Notes: generated by a model from the letters alone, not told the origin. 64,000 nucleotides of DNA from an uncultured Lachnospiraceae bacterium (GCA_910579285.1 CAJTTT010000001.1:1-64000); one strand, 5' to 3'; shown: positions 36,855 through 45,940, counted from the stretch's first letter. A program made the numbers and translations.

Positions 36855-37379
36855 TTACAGCTTCTCCGGTTCCGGGTATTCCACCCCGAACGTGTCAACG
36901 GTAACACTTTTTATCACTTGATCTTCCAGCGGCCGGTCTTCATAGTCGGTCGCTGTTTCAGCAATTTTATTTACATGTTCCAGCCCCTCAATCACTTTTC
37001 CAAATGCCGCGTAAGCGCCGTCTAAGTGCGGGCTTGTCTTGTGCATGATGAAAAACTGGCTGCCTGCGGAGTCGGGCTGCATGCTTCTTGCCATAGAGAG
37101 AACGCCCTCCGTGTGCTTCAAGTCATTTTCAAAGCCATTCTGCTTAAATTCCCCTTTGATGGAATAGCCGGGGCCGCCCATGCCTGTGCCTTCCGGGTCG
37201 CCGCCCTGAATCATAAAACCTTTGATAACCCTGTGAAAGATCAGACCGTCATAAAAATTTTTCTGGATCAGACTGATAAAGTTGTTGACGGAGACAGGAG
37301 CGATTTCGGGATATAATTCTGCCTTGATGACGCCTCCGTCTGCCATAGTAAAAGTTACGATTGGATTTTGCTGAGCCAT
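36855..37379 (-). CDS. Cyclophilin-type peptidyl-prolyl isomerase
   Basis: A 174-residue cytoplasmic PPIase. The catalytic core is FHRVIKGFMIQGGDPEGTGM and QPDSAGSQFFIM. No signal peptide is present. AAAGGAA precedes the start. It ends 7 bp from the convergent GHKL kinase gene. The extra C-terminal residues (SVTVDTFGVEYPEPEKL) are normal for clostridial members. Confidence 0.94.
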   Translation of the reverse strand: MAQQNPIVTFTMADGGVIKAELYPEIAPVSVNNFISLIQKNFYDGLIFHRVIKGFMIQGGDPEGTGMGGPGYSIKGEFKQNGFENDLKHTEGVLSMARSMQPDSAGSQFFIMHKTSPHLDGAYAAFGKVIEGLEHVNKIAETATDYEDRPLEDQVIKSVTVDTFGVEYPEPEKL

Positions 37380-37497
37380 ATTGATAGTTCCTTTCTTTTC
37401 TCAAATTGTCATTGACTTACCTCCTATTCTATAAGAAAGAGGCGGGGAGGTAAAGGAAAAATTGTGGGATTGGAAGAATTGTGTTATAGTGATAGCT

Positions 37498-38223
37498 ATG
37501 TTGAAAAAAATATGTCATTCATCATGGGAACAGCCTTTATATGTCACAGATCAGGCGAAGGTCTACACTGCCATGCGGGATCAGGGCTGCTATGTGCTGC
37601 CCTGTCTGCACGAAAACAACCGGGAGGAATCCTTTCCCGGTGCACTTTATGCGGTGGAAAACCTGGAGGAGATGGACGAGGAGTCCTTTGATCTGGCGTA
37701 CCGCCGCTTCGCCGGACTGCCGTGGGAAATACTAACAACAGAACGTTGTATCGTGCGGGAGACAACGGTGGGGGATGTGGACAGTTTTTACCAGATTTAT
37801 GCGGAGCCATCCATTACCGAGTATATGGAAAATCTGTTTGCGGACAGGGACGAGGAGATCGCTTACACAAAAGATTATATAGAGAAAGTATACGCCTTTT
37901 ACGGGTATGGCATGTGGACCGCGCTGGAAAAGGAGAGCGGCGTGGTGATTGGCAGAGCCGGGATAAGCTGGCGGGAAGGCTACGATCTGCCGGAGCTGGG
38001 CTTTGTGTTCGGCGTGCCCTGGCAGGGGCAGGGATACGCATACGAGGTGTGCAGCGCAGTCCTCGCTTATGCCGGAGAGACGCTTTTGATGGATCGTGTG
38101 CAGGCGCTCGTGCAGCCGGGTAATGAGAGATCTCTGAATCTGTGTAAAAAGCTTGGGTTTGCGTTTTCCAGGGAGACACGGCTGGATGGGAAAAGGCATT
38201 TCCTGCTGGTGAAAGAATTATAA
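37498..38223 (+). CDS. GNAT-family N-acetyltransferase (RimJ/RimL-like)
   Basis: A protein of about 241 residues. The first 75 residues are unassigned (LHENNREESFPGALYAVENL). A GNAT fold follows, with the acetyl-CoA loop region GRAGISWREGYDLPELGFVF, VPWQGQGYAYEVCSAVLAYA, and LVQPGNERSLNLCKKLGF. The substrate is unknown. The start is uncertain: a TTGTGG/TATAGT pair with a 17-bp spacer (37462-37490) ends only 7 nt before the ATG at 37498, which would give an almost leaderless message, so a start further in is possible. Confidence 0.75.
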   Translation: MLKKICHSSWEQPLYVTDQAKVYTAMRDQGCYVLPCLHENNREESFPGALYAVENLEEMDEESFDLAYRRFAGLPWEILTTERCIVRETTVGDVDSFYQIYAEPSITEYMENLFADRDEEIAYTKDYIEKVYAFYGYGMWTALEKESGVVIGRAGISWREGYDLPELGFVFGVPWQGQGYAYEVCSAVLAYAGETLLMDRVQALVQPGNERSLNLCKKLGFAFSRETRLDGKRHFLLVKEL

Positions 38224-38241
38224 TTTTGGGAGGAGAATAGG

Positions 38242-39198
38242 ATGAAAAAACCAACGATAAATTTAAAGGCGCGCAACTCCATGCTTCTGCTTCTCACCGC
38301 CCTTGTCTGGGGTGTTGCTTTTGTGGCGCAGAGACAGGGCGGCGCATCGGCGGGGCCGTATACCTTTAACTGTATACGATCCTTTATGGGCGGGCTCGTG
38401 CTCCTGCCGGTGATTCCATTTCTCGACAGGTACACGGCTGGCAAAAAGCCGCAGTCGGCACAGGACAGGCGCAGGCTGTCGCTGGGCGGCGCTCTTTGCG
38501 GGCTGGTGCTGTTTGTGGCAAGCACTTTTCAGCAGATGGGTATGTATTACGGCACCACGGCTGGCAAGGCCGGATTTCTGACGGCATGTTATATTCTTCT
38601 GGTGCCGGTGCTTGGTATTTTCTTCAAAAAAAAATGCGGCTGGAATGTCTGGATCAGTATTCTGGTGGCGGTTGTGGGGTTATATTTTCTCTGTCTGACT
38701 GACAGCTTCTCCTTTCAGTTCAGTGACGGGCTGGTGCTTTTGTGCGCTGTGTGTTTTTCCATACATATCATGGTGATAGACCATTTTTCGCCGCTGGTGG
38801 ACGGGGTGCGCATGGCCTGCATCCAGTTTTTTGTGTGCGGGGCATGGGGAATGGTGCCGATGATTGGCGTGGAGATGCCGCAGATGGGGCCGGCGGCATG
38901 GCTGCAGTCACTCGGGAGTATCGATGTGTGGATTCCGCTGTTATATGCGGGTGTCATGTCCTGTGGCGTGGGCTATACGCTGCAAATCGTTGGGCAGAAT
39001 GGAATCAACCCGGCCATAGCGTCCCTGCTGATGAGTCTGGAGTCGGTTTTCTCTGTGCTTGCGGGTATGCTGATCCTGGATGAGACCATGACCGGGCGGG
39101 AAATTCTGGGGTGCGTGCTGGTGTTTGCCGCGGTGATTTTTGCGCAGATGCAATTCGGAAAAGACGGCCAGCAAATTCAAAGTAGCGCGAAGGAGTAA
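38242..39198 (+). CDS. DMT-family transporter (EamA repeats)
   Basis: A 318-residue membrane protein with ten predicted helices in two EamA halves: LLLTALVWGVAFVAQRQGG at the start, and PLLYAGVMSCGVGYTLQIVG with MSLESVFSVLAGMLILDE in the second half. Members export metabolites or take up small compounds; the substrate cannot be told. GGGAGGAG lies ahead of the ATG, 19 bp after the GNAT stop, so they probably form one operon. Confidence 0.88.
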   Translation: MKKPTINLKARNSMLLLLTALVWGVAFVAQRQGGASAGPYTFNCIRSFMGGLVLLPVIPFLDRYTAGKKPQSAQDRRRLSLGGALCGLVLFVASTFQQMGMYYGTTAGKAGFLTACYILLVPVLGIFFKKKCGWNVWISILVAVVGLYFLCLTDSFSFQFSDGLVLLCAVCFSIHIMVIDHFSPLVDGVRMACIQFFVCGAWGMVPMIGVEMPQMGPAAWLQSLGSIDVWIPLLYAGVMSCGVGYTLQIVGQNGINPAIASLLMSLESVFSVLAGMLILDETMTGREILGCVLVFAAVIFAQMQFGKDGQQIQSSAKE

Positions 39199-39248
39199 GC
39201 CTTCTCGTAGTATACAAAAATACATTTATACAATAATACAAAAAATGC

Positions 39249-39277
39249 TTGACATGGTAAACTGTCAGTGCTACAAT
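39249..39277 (+). promoter_or_regulatory. Strong promoter of the ammonium transporter
   Basis: A perfect TTGACA (39249-39254), a 17-bp spacer and TACAAT (39272-39277). Transcription should start near 39284, leaving a leader of about 100 nt that contains the hairpin at 39293. Confidence 0.82.
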
Positions 39278-39292
39278 CCAAGACATAAGAGC

Positions 39293-39324
39293 AAAGGCGC
39301 TTTGAGGAAACTCAAGGCGCCTTT
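39293..39324 (+). promoter_or_regulatory. Hairpin in the amt leader (terminator or antiterminator target)
   Basis: A 14-bp stem with one G-T pair (39293-39306 with 39311-39324) is closed by a GAAA tetraloop and followed by ACTTTTATGC. Flanking AGAGC and GCTCT could extend it. It lies just after the predicted transcription start, so it is placed to control amt. It may alternatively terminate transcripts from the upstream gene. Confidence 0.6.
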
Positions 39325-39382
39325 ACTTTTATGCTCTGCTGCATGTCATGGCATCAAATTGTTTTGAAGAGGAGGAAAAATT

Positions 39383-41149
39383 ATGGAAGAGATGATGGAG
39401 GTTTTAAACGGACAGATTTTCGGCGTCTGGTTTCTGATCGGCGCCGCGCTGGTGTTCTGGATGCAGGCCGGATTTGCGATGGTCGAGACAGGATTTACCA
39501 GAGCCAAGAATGCGGGAAACATCATTATGAAAAACTTGATGGATTTCTGTATCGGTACAGTAATGTTTATTCTGATCGGCTTCGGTCTTTTGCTTGGCGA
39601 GGATCTGGCCGGACTGATCGGCAGGCCCGGGTTTGACATTTTCACGGCTTATGAGAGTTTCGACTGGTCAAATTTTGTATTCAATCTGGTGTTCTGCGCG
39701 ACTACGGCAACGATCGTTTCCGGGGCGATGGCGGAGCGCACAAAGTTTTTGAGCTACTGTATTTACTCCGGCGTGATATCCGCATTGATTTATCCGATTG
39801 AGGCGCACTGGATCTGGGGCGGCGGCTGGCTTTCGCAGATCGGTTTCCATGACTTTGCGGGTTCCTGTGCGATTCATATGGTAGGCGGCATTTCCGCGCT
39901 GGTAGGAGCGAAGATTTTGGGACCCCGTATCGGCAAATTCAATACGGATAAGAGCGGCAGGGTTACTAAGGTAAATGCCTTTCCCGGACACAGCCTTCCT
40001 CTTGGCGCGCTTGGTGTGTTTATCCTCTGGCTTGGCTGGTATGGCTTTAACGGTGCGGCGGCTGTGAGCGTGGAACAGCTCGGCTCCATTTTTGTGACGA
40101 CAACGATCGCTCCTGCGGTGGCAACGGTGGTGTGCATGGTATTTACATGGATCAGGTACGGAAAGCCCGATGTCTCCATGTGTCTGAATGCGTCCCTTGC
40201 GGGCCTTGTAGCGATCACTGCGCCCTGTGACGTAACGGACGCTTTTGGAGCCATTGTAATCGGGGCGGTAGCAGGTCTGCTGGTGGTATTTGGGGTCTGG
40301 CTCCTGGACTATAAGCTGCGGATTGACGATCCCGTGGGCGCGGTGGCGGTACATATGATGAACGGTATCTGGGGAACTCTCGCAGTAGGTCTTTTTGCGA
40401 CAAATAGAGCGCCGGGGTACTCCATAGCAGACGCTTCCGGCACGGAGCTTACGGGTCTGTTTTACGGCGGCGGTCTGAAACTGATGGGACTACAGATGAT
40501 CGGTTTTGCTTCGGTGGCGGCGTGGACGCTTGTGACTATTACGATTGTATTTCTGGTGATTAAAGCGACAGTGGGACTGCGCGCTTCTCAGGAGGAGGAA
40601 ATCATAGGCCTGGACACTGCGGAGCATGGGCTGGCTTCCGCATACTCCGGTTTCAGTATTATGGATGTGTCGGGAGCGATGGTTATGGATGTGAATGAAA
40701 ATACAAGTCTCGGCGTGGAGGAGTACGATGCGGCATCCCGGATACAGAAGGATGCCGCGGTGAAGGTGGCGCAGGTACCGATGGCATCCATTACGGGTAT
40801 CTATAAAGTGGCGATCATTGCGAAGCTGTCCAGATACGACAAGCTGCGCAAAGCCATGAACGATCTGGGTGTGACAGGCATGACGGTGACACAGGTGATG
40901 GGCTGCGGCATTCAGAAGGGCGCGGGTGAAAAATACAGGGGCGTGGAGATGGATGCTACCTTGCTGCCGAAGGTAAAGGTTGAAGTGGTTGTCAGCAAAA
41001 TACCTGTGGATACGGTGGTGGAAGCGGCCAAGAAAGCTCTCTATACGGGGCATATCGGAGACGGAAAGATTTTCGTCTACAACGTGGATAAGGTGGTAAA
41101 AATCCGCACTGGCGAAGAGGATTTCGATGCACTGCAGGATGTGGAGTGA
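39383..41149 (+). CDS. Ammonium transporter fused to a P-II signalling domain
   Basis: A 588-residue protein. Residues 1-430 form an Amt channel with eleven helices (FWMQAGFAMVETGFTRAKNA, GGISALVGAKILGPRIG, AVHMMNGIWGTLAVGL). After a linker, residues from about 470 on form a GlnB/GlnK-like domain (TGIYKVAIIAKLSRYDKLRK, then the T-loop CGIQKGAGEKYRGVEMD with the tyrosine that is uridylylated in free P-II proteins, and HIGDGKIFVYNVDKVVKIRT). The channel would thus carry its own nitrogen and energy gate. GAAGAGGAGG precedes the start. No separate glnK lies nearby. Confidence 0.93.
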   Translation: MEEMMEVLNGQIFGVWFLIGAALVFWMQAGFAMVETGFTRAKNAGNIIMKNLMDFCIGTVMFILIGFGLLLGEDLAGLIGRPGFDIFTAYESFDWSNFVFNLVFCATTATIVSGAMAERTKFLSYCIYSGVISALIYPIEAHWIWGGGWLSQIGFHDFAGSCAIHMVGGISALVGAKILGPRIGKFNTDKSGRVTKVNAFPGHSLPLGALGVFILWLGWYGFNGAAAVSVEQLGSIFVTTTIAPAVATVVCMVFTWIRYGKPDVSMCLNASLAGLVAITAPCDVTDAFGAIVIGAVAGLLVVFGVWLLDYKLRIDDPVGAVAVHMMNGIWGTLAVGLFATNRAPGYSIADASGTELTGLFYGGGLKLMGLQMIGFASVAAWTLVTITIVFLVIKATVGLRASQEEEIIGLDTAEHGLASAYSGFSIMDVSGAMVMDVNENTSLGVEEYDAASRIQKDAAVKVAQVPMASITGIYKVAIIAKLSRYDKLRKAMNDLGVTGMTVTQVMGCGIQKGAGEKYRGVEMDATLLPKVKVEVVVSKIPVDTVVEAAKKALYTGHIGDGKIFVYNVDKVVKIRTGEEDFDALQDVE

Positions 41150-41220
41150 GTGCAGTGGTGCGGATTTGGCTGAAGATACTTTAAATTTAATCCCCTATTA
41201 GCATATGTCTGTAAAAGAAT

Positions 41221-41257
41221 GTCCCCGGCGCGGCACCGTCGGGGACGTTCTATTTTT
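41221..41257 (+). terminator. Terminator after amt
   Basis: GTCCCCG (41221-41227) pairs with CGGGGAC (41240-41246), followed by GTTCTATTTTT. Confidence 0.75.
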
Positions 41258-41408
41258 GAGCCGGGAAATATGCCCGGCAGACAGAATAACGGACTTTTAG
41301 AGTTGTATTTATGGCAAACTTACGATATGATAGGAGAGGATTGAGATATTGTTTATTACCTATTATTAAATATGAACACGGGTTGGTCCGAATGGGGGAA
41401 GATTACAT

Positions 41409-42341
41409 ATGGCGGCGAAAAAGAAGCAGGAAATTGAATTTCGTTATTATGAAATTCCACAGAATGAGCCATGTATTGCCTTGCTGGGAGAGGCGTGGGT
41501 CCGCCCTTACGGCGAAGATATGGACTGCCTGCACTTTCACAATTATATGGAAATCGGATACTGCTATGACGGGATGGGGGAAGTTGTGCTGGATGATGAG
41601 ACGGTATCCTATAAGCCGGATATGTTCACAATCATTCCCAAAAACTTTCCGCATAATACGAACAGCTATCACTTTTCCTTAAGCCGTTGGGAGTATCTGT
41701 TTGTCGATGTGGAAGCGCTTTTGCGGGAAGTATACAGAGAAGACCCGCTCTATGCGGACGATCTGGGCGCGATCATCAACAACCGTGCATGGGCGGTGGA
41801 GGCGATGCCTCATCCTGAGATGACTGAACTGATCAAGAACATCATGGATGAGATGCGCTATAAGAAAGATTTTTATGCAGAAAGCGTGAAAGGACTGCTT
41901 TTGTCACTTTTTATCAATATTGCCCGCATGAATCAGGGAAAAGTGGTAAAGGTCAGAAAGCAGAGCAGGGGTGTTTCCCAGATTTCTTTTGCCCTTCATT
42001 ATATTGGCGCGAATTATGCGGAAGAACTGACCATCGGGGATCTGGCGCAGGTAAGCCATATGTCGGAAACGCATTTTCGGAGAGTGTTCCAAAAGATTAT
42101 GAACATGACGCCCTCTGATTATTTGAATCTGGTGCGGGTGCAGATGGCCTGCGAATATATGAAAAAACATACGGACAGCATGGAGCTGGTAGCTGAGAGG
42201 TGCGGGTTTCAGTCGGTGTCCACCTTCAACAGAAATTTTAAGAAGGTTCTCAACATTACGCCCTATCAGTGGAAAATCCACCCGGAGAATTATGAGACAA
42301 AACTGTTGGATTATAAAATTTCCGCTTATAAGGGATGGTAG
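41409..42341 (+). CDS. AraC-family regulator of the sugar ABC/LacZ locus
   Basis: A 310-residue regulator. N-terminal cupin sensor (LHFHNYMEIGYCYDGMG, PDMFTIIPKNFPH) and C-terminal AraC double helix-turn-helix (ELTIGDLAQVSHMSETHFRR, DSMELVAERCGFQSVSTFNR then ITPYQWK). It is followed by a terminator and then by the sugar-binding protein gene on the same strand, the usual layout for an activator of a CUT1 sugar system in Lachnospiraceae. The effector sugar, possibly a beta-galactoside, is inferred from the downstream lacZ. Confidence 0.88.
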   Translation: MAAKKKQEIEFRYYEIPQNEPCIALLGEAWVRPYGEDMDCLHFHNYMEIGYCYDGMGEVVLDDETVSYKPDMFTIIPKNFPHNTNSYHFSLSRWEYLFVDVEALLREVYREDPLYADDLGAIINNRAWAVEAMPHPEMTELIKNIMDEMRYKKDFYAESVKGLLLSLFINIARMNQGKVVKVRKQSRGVSQISFALHYIGANYAEELTIGDLAQVSHMSETHFRRVFQKIMNMTPSDYLNLVRVQMACEYMKKHTDSMELVAERCGFQSVSTFNRNFKKVLNITPYQWKIHPENYETKLLDYKISAYKGW

Positions 42342-42393
42342 TTAATGGTCTGAGACAGAACTTTAAACAGATAAAATATGATAAATGCGGCAA

Positions 42394-42407
42394 CGTAAAC
42401 GTTTAAG
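42394..42407. promoter_or_regulatory. Cre-like or LacI-type palindrome
   Basis: CGTAAACGTTTAAG has a perfect TAAACGTTTA core and matches 11 of 14 positions of the CcpA consensus TGWAARCGYTTWCA. It lies between the AraC gene and the ABC operon but partly overlaps the terminator stem, so its function is uncertain. Confidence 0.35.
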
Positions 42408-42440
42408 ATGTAGATTCATGGTCGAATTTGCATCTTTTTT
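42405..42440 (+). terminator. Terminator after the AraC gene
   Basis: AAGATGTAGATTC (42405-42417) and GAATTTGCATCTT (42424-42436) form a 13-bp stem with two G-T pairs, loop ATGGTC, and six T residues at 42435-42440. Confidence 0.75.
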
Positions 42441-42608
42441 GCCTTTTAACGATAACACATAAGAGGAATATGGAGTTATAATGCATATACAATCAGTCGA
42501 AAATCACGCGATGAATATACAAATTGACGAAACTGATTTGTAGACTGATGGGAAAAGAAAAAGTTAGTGCACAATATGCACAAAAAGGAAGAATGGGAGG
42601 AAACAGAA

Positions 42609-43988
42609 ATGAAAAGAAAGATTTTAGCAGCTTTATTGACATCTGCAATGGTTCTTTCACTGGTTGGATGCGGCGGCGGTTCCGCGGAGACACCCGCGGC
42701 TCCGGCAGCAGACAGCGGTGCGGCGGAGGAAGCTCCGGCGGCAGACAGCAGCGCAGCAGAGGAAGCTCCGGCAGCAGATGCATCAGCAGGCGGCGATGAG
42801 ACACTGACGGTATGGTGCTGGGATCCGGCCTTCAACTTAAACGCTATGTATGAGGCGGAGAAGGTTTACCAGAAGGATCATCCGAACTTCAAGCTGAACG
42901 TGGTTGAGACTCCTTGGGACGACATCCAGACGAAACTTACCACAGCGGCTACTTCTGGCGATCTGAGCACACTGCCCGACATCTTCCTGATGCAGGACAA
43001 TGCGTTCCAGAAAAACGTGCTTGCATTTCCTGATGTATGCATGGATCTGACCAGCAGCGGAATTGATTATTCCCAGTTTGCAGCAGGTAAGACAGCTTAT
43101 TCCGTAATCGACGGCAAGAACTACGGCGTACCTTTTGACAACGGTGCAGTTGTAGCATGCTATCGTACAGACCTTCTGGAGCAGGCGGGTCTGACCATTG
43201 ATGATTTCACAGACATCACCTTTGACCAGTATCTTGAGAACGGCAAGAAGGTTCTGGAAGCAACGGGCAAGCCCCTCATCTCCATGCAGGCAGGCGAGTG
43301 TGACCTGATTATGATGATGCTTCAGTCCGCAGGCTCTTCCCTCTTTAACGAGGACGGAACGGCTAACATCGTGAACAATGAAACCTTAAAGATTGTTATG
43401 GAGACTTACAAGGGTCTTAAAGATGCAGGCGTACTTACCGAGGTTAACAGCTGGGATGAGTATGTAGGTGATTTTGTAAGCGGTAACGTTGCAGGCACCA
43501 TCAATGGATGCTGGATCATGGCTTCCATCCAGACAGCAGAGGATCAGAAGGGTAATTGGGCGATCACCAATATGCCTAGTCTGGTAGGTGCATCCGGCGC
43601 AACCAACTACTCCAACAACGGCGGTTCTTCCTGGGCAGTAACCACGAAGTGCGCAAATCCTGATCTGGCATGTGACTTCCTTGCAAGCACATTTGCAGGC
43701 AGCAACGAGCTGTATGACAACATCCTTCCCAGCGGCGCTCTTGCAACATGGGCACCCGCAGGTGATTCCAGCGCATACGGCGAGCCTAACGAGTTCTTCG
43801 GCGGCGATGCAGTTTCCGCTAAGATCGTAGACTTTGCAACCAAGGTTCCGACCAACATCACAGGCGCTTACTACTACGAAGCTCGTAACGCAGTTGCAAC
43901 AGCTATTACGAACTACATCAACGGCGCTGACCTCGCAACAGAGCTCCAGACCGCAGAGCAGACCGTGAACTTCAACATGGGTCAGTAA
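42609..43988 (+). CDS. Sugar ABC transporter substrate-binding lipoprotein
   Basis: A 459-residue extracellular solute-binding protein of the CUT1 type. The signal peptide ends in the lipobox LVGC with the lipidated cysteine at residue 21. A Pro/Ala/Glu linker (about 25-60) is followed by the family 1 binding fold starting ETLTVWCWDPAFN, with conserved YGVPFDNGAVVACYRTDLL and GGSSWAVTTKC. AAGGAAGAATGGGAGG precedes the ATG at 42609; an earlier in-frame start is spurious. It is followed by a structured repeat, a terminator-like hairpin and two permease genes. With the following lacZ, a beta-galactoside or related oligosaccharide is the likely substrate. Confidence 0.92.
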   Translation: MKRKILAALLTSAMVLSLVGCGGGSAETPAAPAADSGAAEEAPAADSSAAEEAPAADASAGGDETLTVWCWDPAFNLNAMYEAEKVYQKDHPNFKLNVVETPWDDIQTKLTTAATSGDLSTLPDIFLMQDNAFQKNVLAFPDVCMDLTSSGIDYSQFAAGKTAYSVIDGKNYGVPFDNGAVVACYRTDLLEQAGLTIDDFTDITFDQYLENGKKVLEATGKPLISMQAGECDLIMMMLQSAGSSLFNEDGTANIVNNETLKIVMETYKGLKDAGVLTEVNSWDEYVGDFVSGNVAGTINGCWIMASIQTAEDQKGNWAITNMPSLVGASGATNYSNNGGSSWAVTTKCANPDLACDFLASTFAGSNELYDNILPSGALATWAPAGDSSAYGEPNEFFGGDAVSAKIVDFATKVPTNITGAYYYEARNAVATAITNYINGADLATELQTAEQTVNFNMGQ

Positions 43989-43989
43989 T

Positions 43990-44111
43990 GAGCCATGCAG
44001 ATACATGGCAGAGAAGCCGTCGAAAGCTTGCTTTCGTAAGGCTGATCTGACATGTATCTATAGGGCGAATGCCCGTCAGCCGACGAAGCCGCGAAGCGGG
44101 TTTGGCGGCTG
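43990..44111 (+). repeat. Structured intergenic repeat, copy A
   Basis: Nested and tandem stems: AGATACATG/CATGTATCT (43999-44007 with 44051-44059), inside it AGCC/GGCT and CGAAAGC/GCTTTCG (44021-44027 with 44030-44036), then GGGC-GAAT-GCCC (44063-44074), then CAGCCG/CGGCTG (44077-44082 with 44106-44111) around GCCGC/GCGG. The same plan recurs as copy B with compensating base changes. Confidence 0.75.
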
Positions 44112-44176
44112 GCATGGCGGAAGCGGCCTTGACACGGCGAGACTCAATGAAAGTAATAATAAGCAACAAGTAACAC

Positions 44177-44211
44177 AGGGGAATAGTTTCTGTAAGCTGT
44201 TCCCCTTTTTT
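44177..44211 (+). terminator. Terminator-like hairpin inside the ABC operon
   Basis: AGGGGAA (44177-44183) pairs with TTCCCCT (44200-44206) and six T residues follow, 30 nt before the permease start. Partial termination would make more binding protein than permease. Confidence 0.7.
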
Positions 44212-44240
44212 ACTCCAACGGTAGAGAAGGAGGGGGTTTT

Positions 44241-45131
44241 TTGAGCAAGTCAAAAAAAATGACGCTTAGCAAAAAACAGAATCTGACGGGGTGGGTATTT
44301 CTTGCGCCCGGCGCTTTTTTGATATTCATTATGAGCTTTGTGCCAATGTTCAGAGCTTTGCTTTTGTCATTTAAGTCGGGTATTGGCGCGAATATGAAAT
44401 GGAGCGGCATTTCAAATTACGTTAGAATGTTCCAGGATACGGTGTTTGTCCAATCCATTAAAAATACATTTTTCTATCTGATTATTCAAGTGCCGGTGAT
44501 GCTGATTCTGGCGTTGATCCTGGCGTCCATACTGAATAATAAGGATCTGCGGTTCAAGGGACTTTTTCGGACGATGATTTTCCTGCCCTGTGCAACCTCG
44601 CTGGTTGCTTACGCAATTATTTTCCGTTCCCTGTTTGCCAACAATGGTTTAGTGAATCTGCTTCTGGTGAATCTGGGTATTTTAGATCAGCCATACGCGT
44701 TCCTGACGAACACGACAAGCGCGCGTATCGTCATTATCATTGCGCTGCTCTGGCGGTGGACGGGATACAATATGGTATTCTACCTGTCGGGTCTGCAGAA
44801 CATTGAGTATTCGGTCTATGAGGCGGCCAAGATCGACGGTGCGTCAGCGGTGCAGTCTTTCTTTAAGATCACGGTGCCGCTTCTGAAGCCTACGATCCTG
44901 CTGACAGCGATCATGTCCACGAACGGAACGCTGCAGCTCTTCGATGAATCGGTCAACCTGACAAGCGGTGGTCCGGCGAATACATCAATTACCATGTCGC
45001 ATTACATATATGATATGTCCTTTAAATATGTGCCGAACTTTGGCTATGCGGCTGCAATGTCCTTCTTAATTTTGGTTCTGGTTGCTGTCCTGGCATTCCT
45101 GCAGATGAAAGTAGGTGATAAGCGTGACTAA
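44241..45131 (+). CDS. Sugar ABC transporter permease (MalF/UgpA type)
   Basis: A 296-residue inner permease with six membrane helices (LTGWVFLAPGAFLIFIMSFV at the start) and the EAA loop YEAAKIDGASAVQSFFKITVPLL that docks the ATPase. The start is TTG, supported by GGAGGGGG at good spacing. It overlaps the second permease gene at its end. No ATPase gene is present in the locus, so a shared MsmK-type ATPase encoded elsewhere is inferred. Confidence 0.92.
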   Translation: MSKSKKMTLSKKQNLTGWVFLAPGAFLIFIMSFVPMFRALLLSFKSGIGANMKWSGISNYVRMFQDTVFVQSIKNTFFYLIIQVPVMLILALILASILNNKDLRFKGLFRTMIFLPCATSLVAYAIIFRSLFANNGLVNLLLVNLGILDQPYAFLTNTTSARIVIIIALLWRWTGYNMVFYLSGLQNIEYSVYEAAKIDGASAVQSFFKITVPLLKPTILLTAIMSTNGTLQLFDESVNLTSGGPANTSITMSHYIYDMSFKYVPNFGYAAAMSFLILVLVAVLAFLQMKVGDKRD

Positions 45132-45930
45132 AGTGAGAAAAATTGGTATGTATGTATTTTTGTGTATCGTATCCTTTATCTCTGTGTTCCCGCTGTACTG
45201 GATGGTAAGCGCGGCGACAAATAAGAGTGCGGACGTTATCTCCGGGCGGCTGATTCCGGGTGGTTATTTTATGGAAAACTTAAATAATCTGCTGGCGGCG
45301 CAGAATATCGGGAGAGCTTTTGGAAACTCTTTTAAGTATGCGGCTATTCTGACGATTGTGTCACTTTTAGTCAGCTCTCTGGCAGGTTATGGTTTCGAAA
45401 TTTTCCATGACAAGGGCAAGGATCTGTTGATGAGCATTATTCTTCTGGCGATGATGGTGCCTTTTGTGGCGACAATGATTCCCCTGTTCCAGATGTGCTC
45501 GAAGGCTGGCTGGTTAAACACGACAATCGGATTTATCCTGCCGACGATCTCCACGCCGTTTTTGATTATGATGTTCCGGCAGAGCGCGAGATCTTTCCCG
45601 CATGATATTATGGAGGCGGCAAGAATTGACGGTCTGTCTGAAATCCGCATTTTCTTTCAGATGTTCATTCCGACCATGCGTTCCACCTACGCGGCGGCTA
45701 TGACGATCACTTTTATGAATGCATGGAACAGTTACCTCTGGCCGAAGGTTATTATGACAGACTCCACCAGCCAGACAATGCCTATGGTGGTGGCCAATCT
45801 GACAGAGGGTTATGTGACGGATTATGGTATGCTGATGCTGGCCGTGCTGATCTGTACCCTGCCGACCGCAGTCGTATTCTTCTGCCTGCAGAATGCATTC
45901 GCGGAAGGTATCACCGGCGCAGTGAAGTGA
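45124..45930 (+). CDS. Sugar ABC transporter permease (MalG/UgpE type)
   Basis: A 268-residue permease with six helices (VSFISVFPLYWMVSAATN) and the EAA motif MEAARIDGLSEIRIFFQMFI. I chose the GTG at 45124, after AGGTGATAA; a GTG at 45115 is also in frame. It overlaps the preceding permease by 8 bp, so the two are translationally coupled. Two repeat copies and lacZ follow. Confidence 0.92.
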   Translation: MTKVRKIGMYVFLCIVSFISVFPLYWMVSAATNKSADVISGRLIPGGYFMENLNNLLAAQNIGRAFGNSFKYAAILTIVSLLVSSLAGYGFEIFHDKGKDLLMSIILLAMMVPFVATMIPLFQMCSKAGWLNTTIGFILPTISTPFLIMMFRQSARSFPHDIMEAARIDGLSEIRIFFQMFIPTMRSTYAAAMTITFMNAWNSYLWPKVIMTDSTSQTMPMVVANLTEGYVTDYGMLMLAVLICTLPTAVVFFCLQNAFAEGITGAVK

Positions 45931-45940
45931 CGCAGGCATT

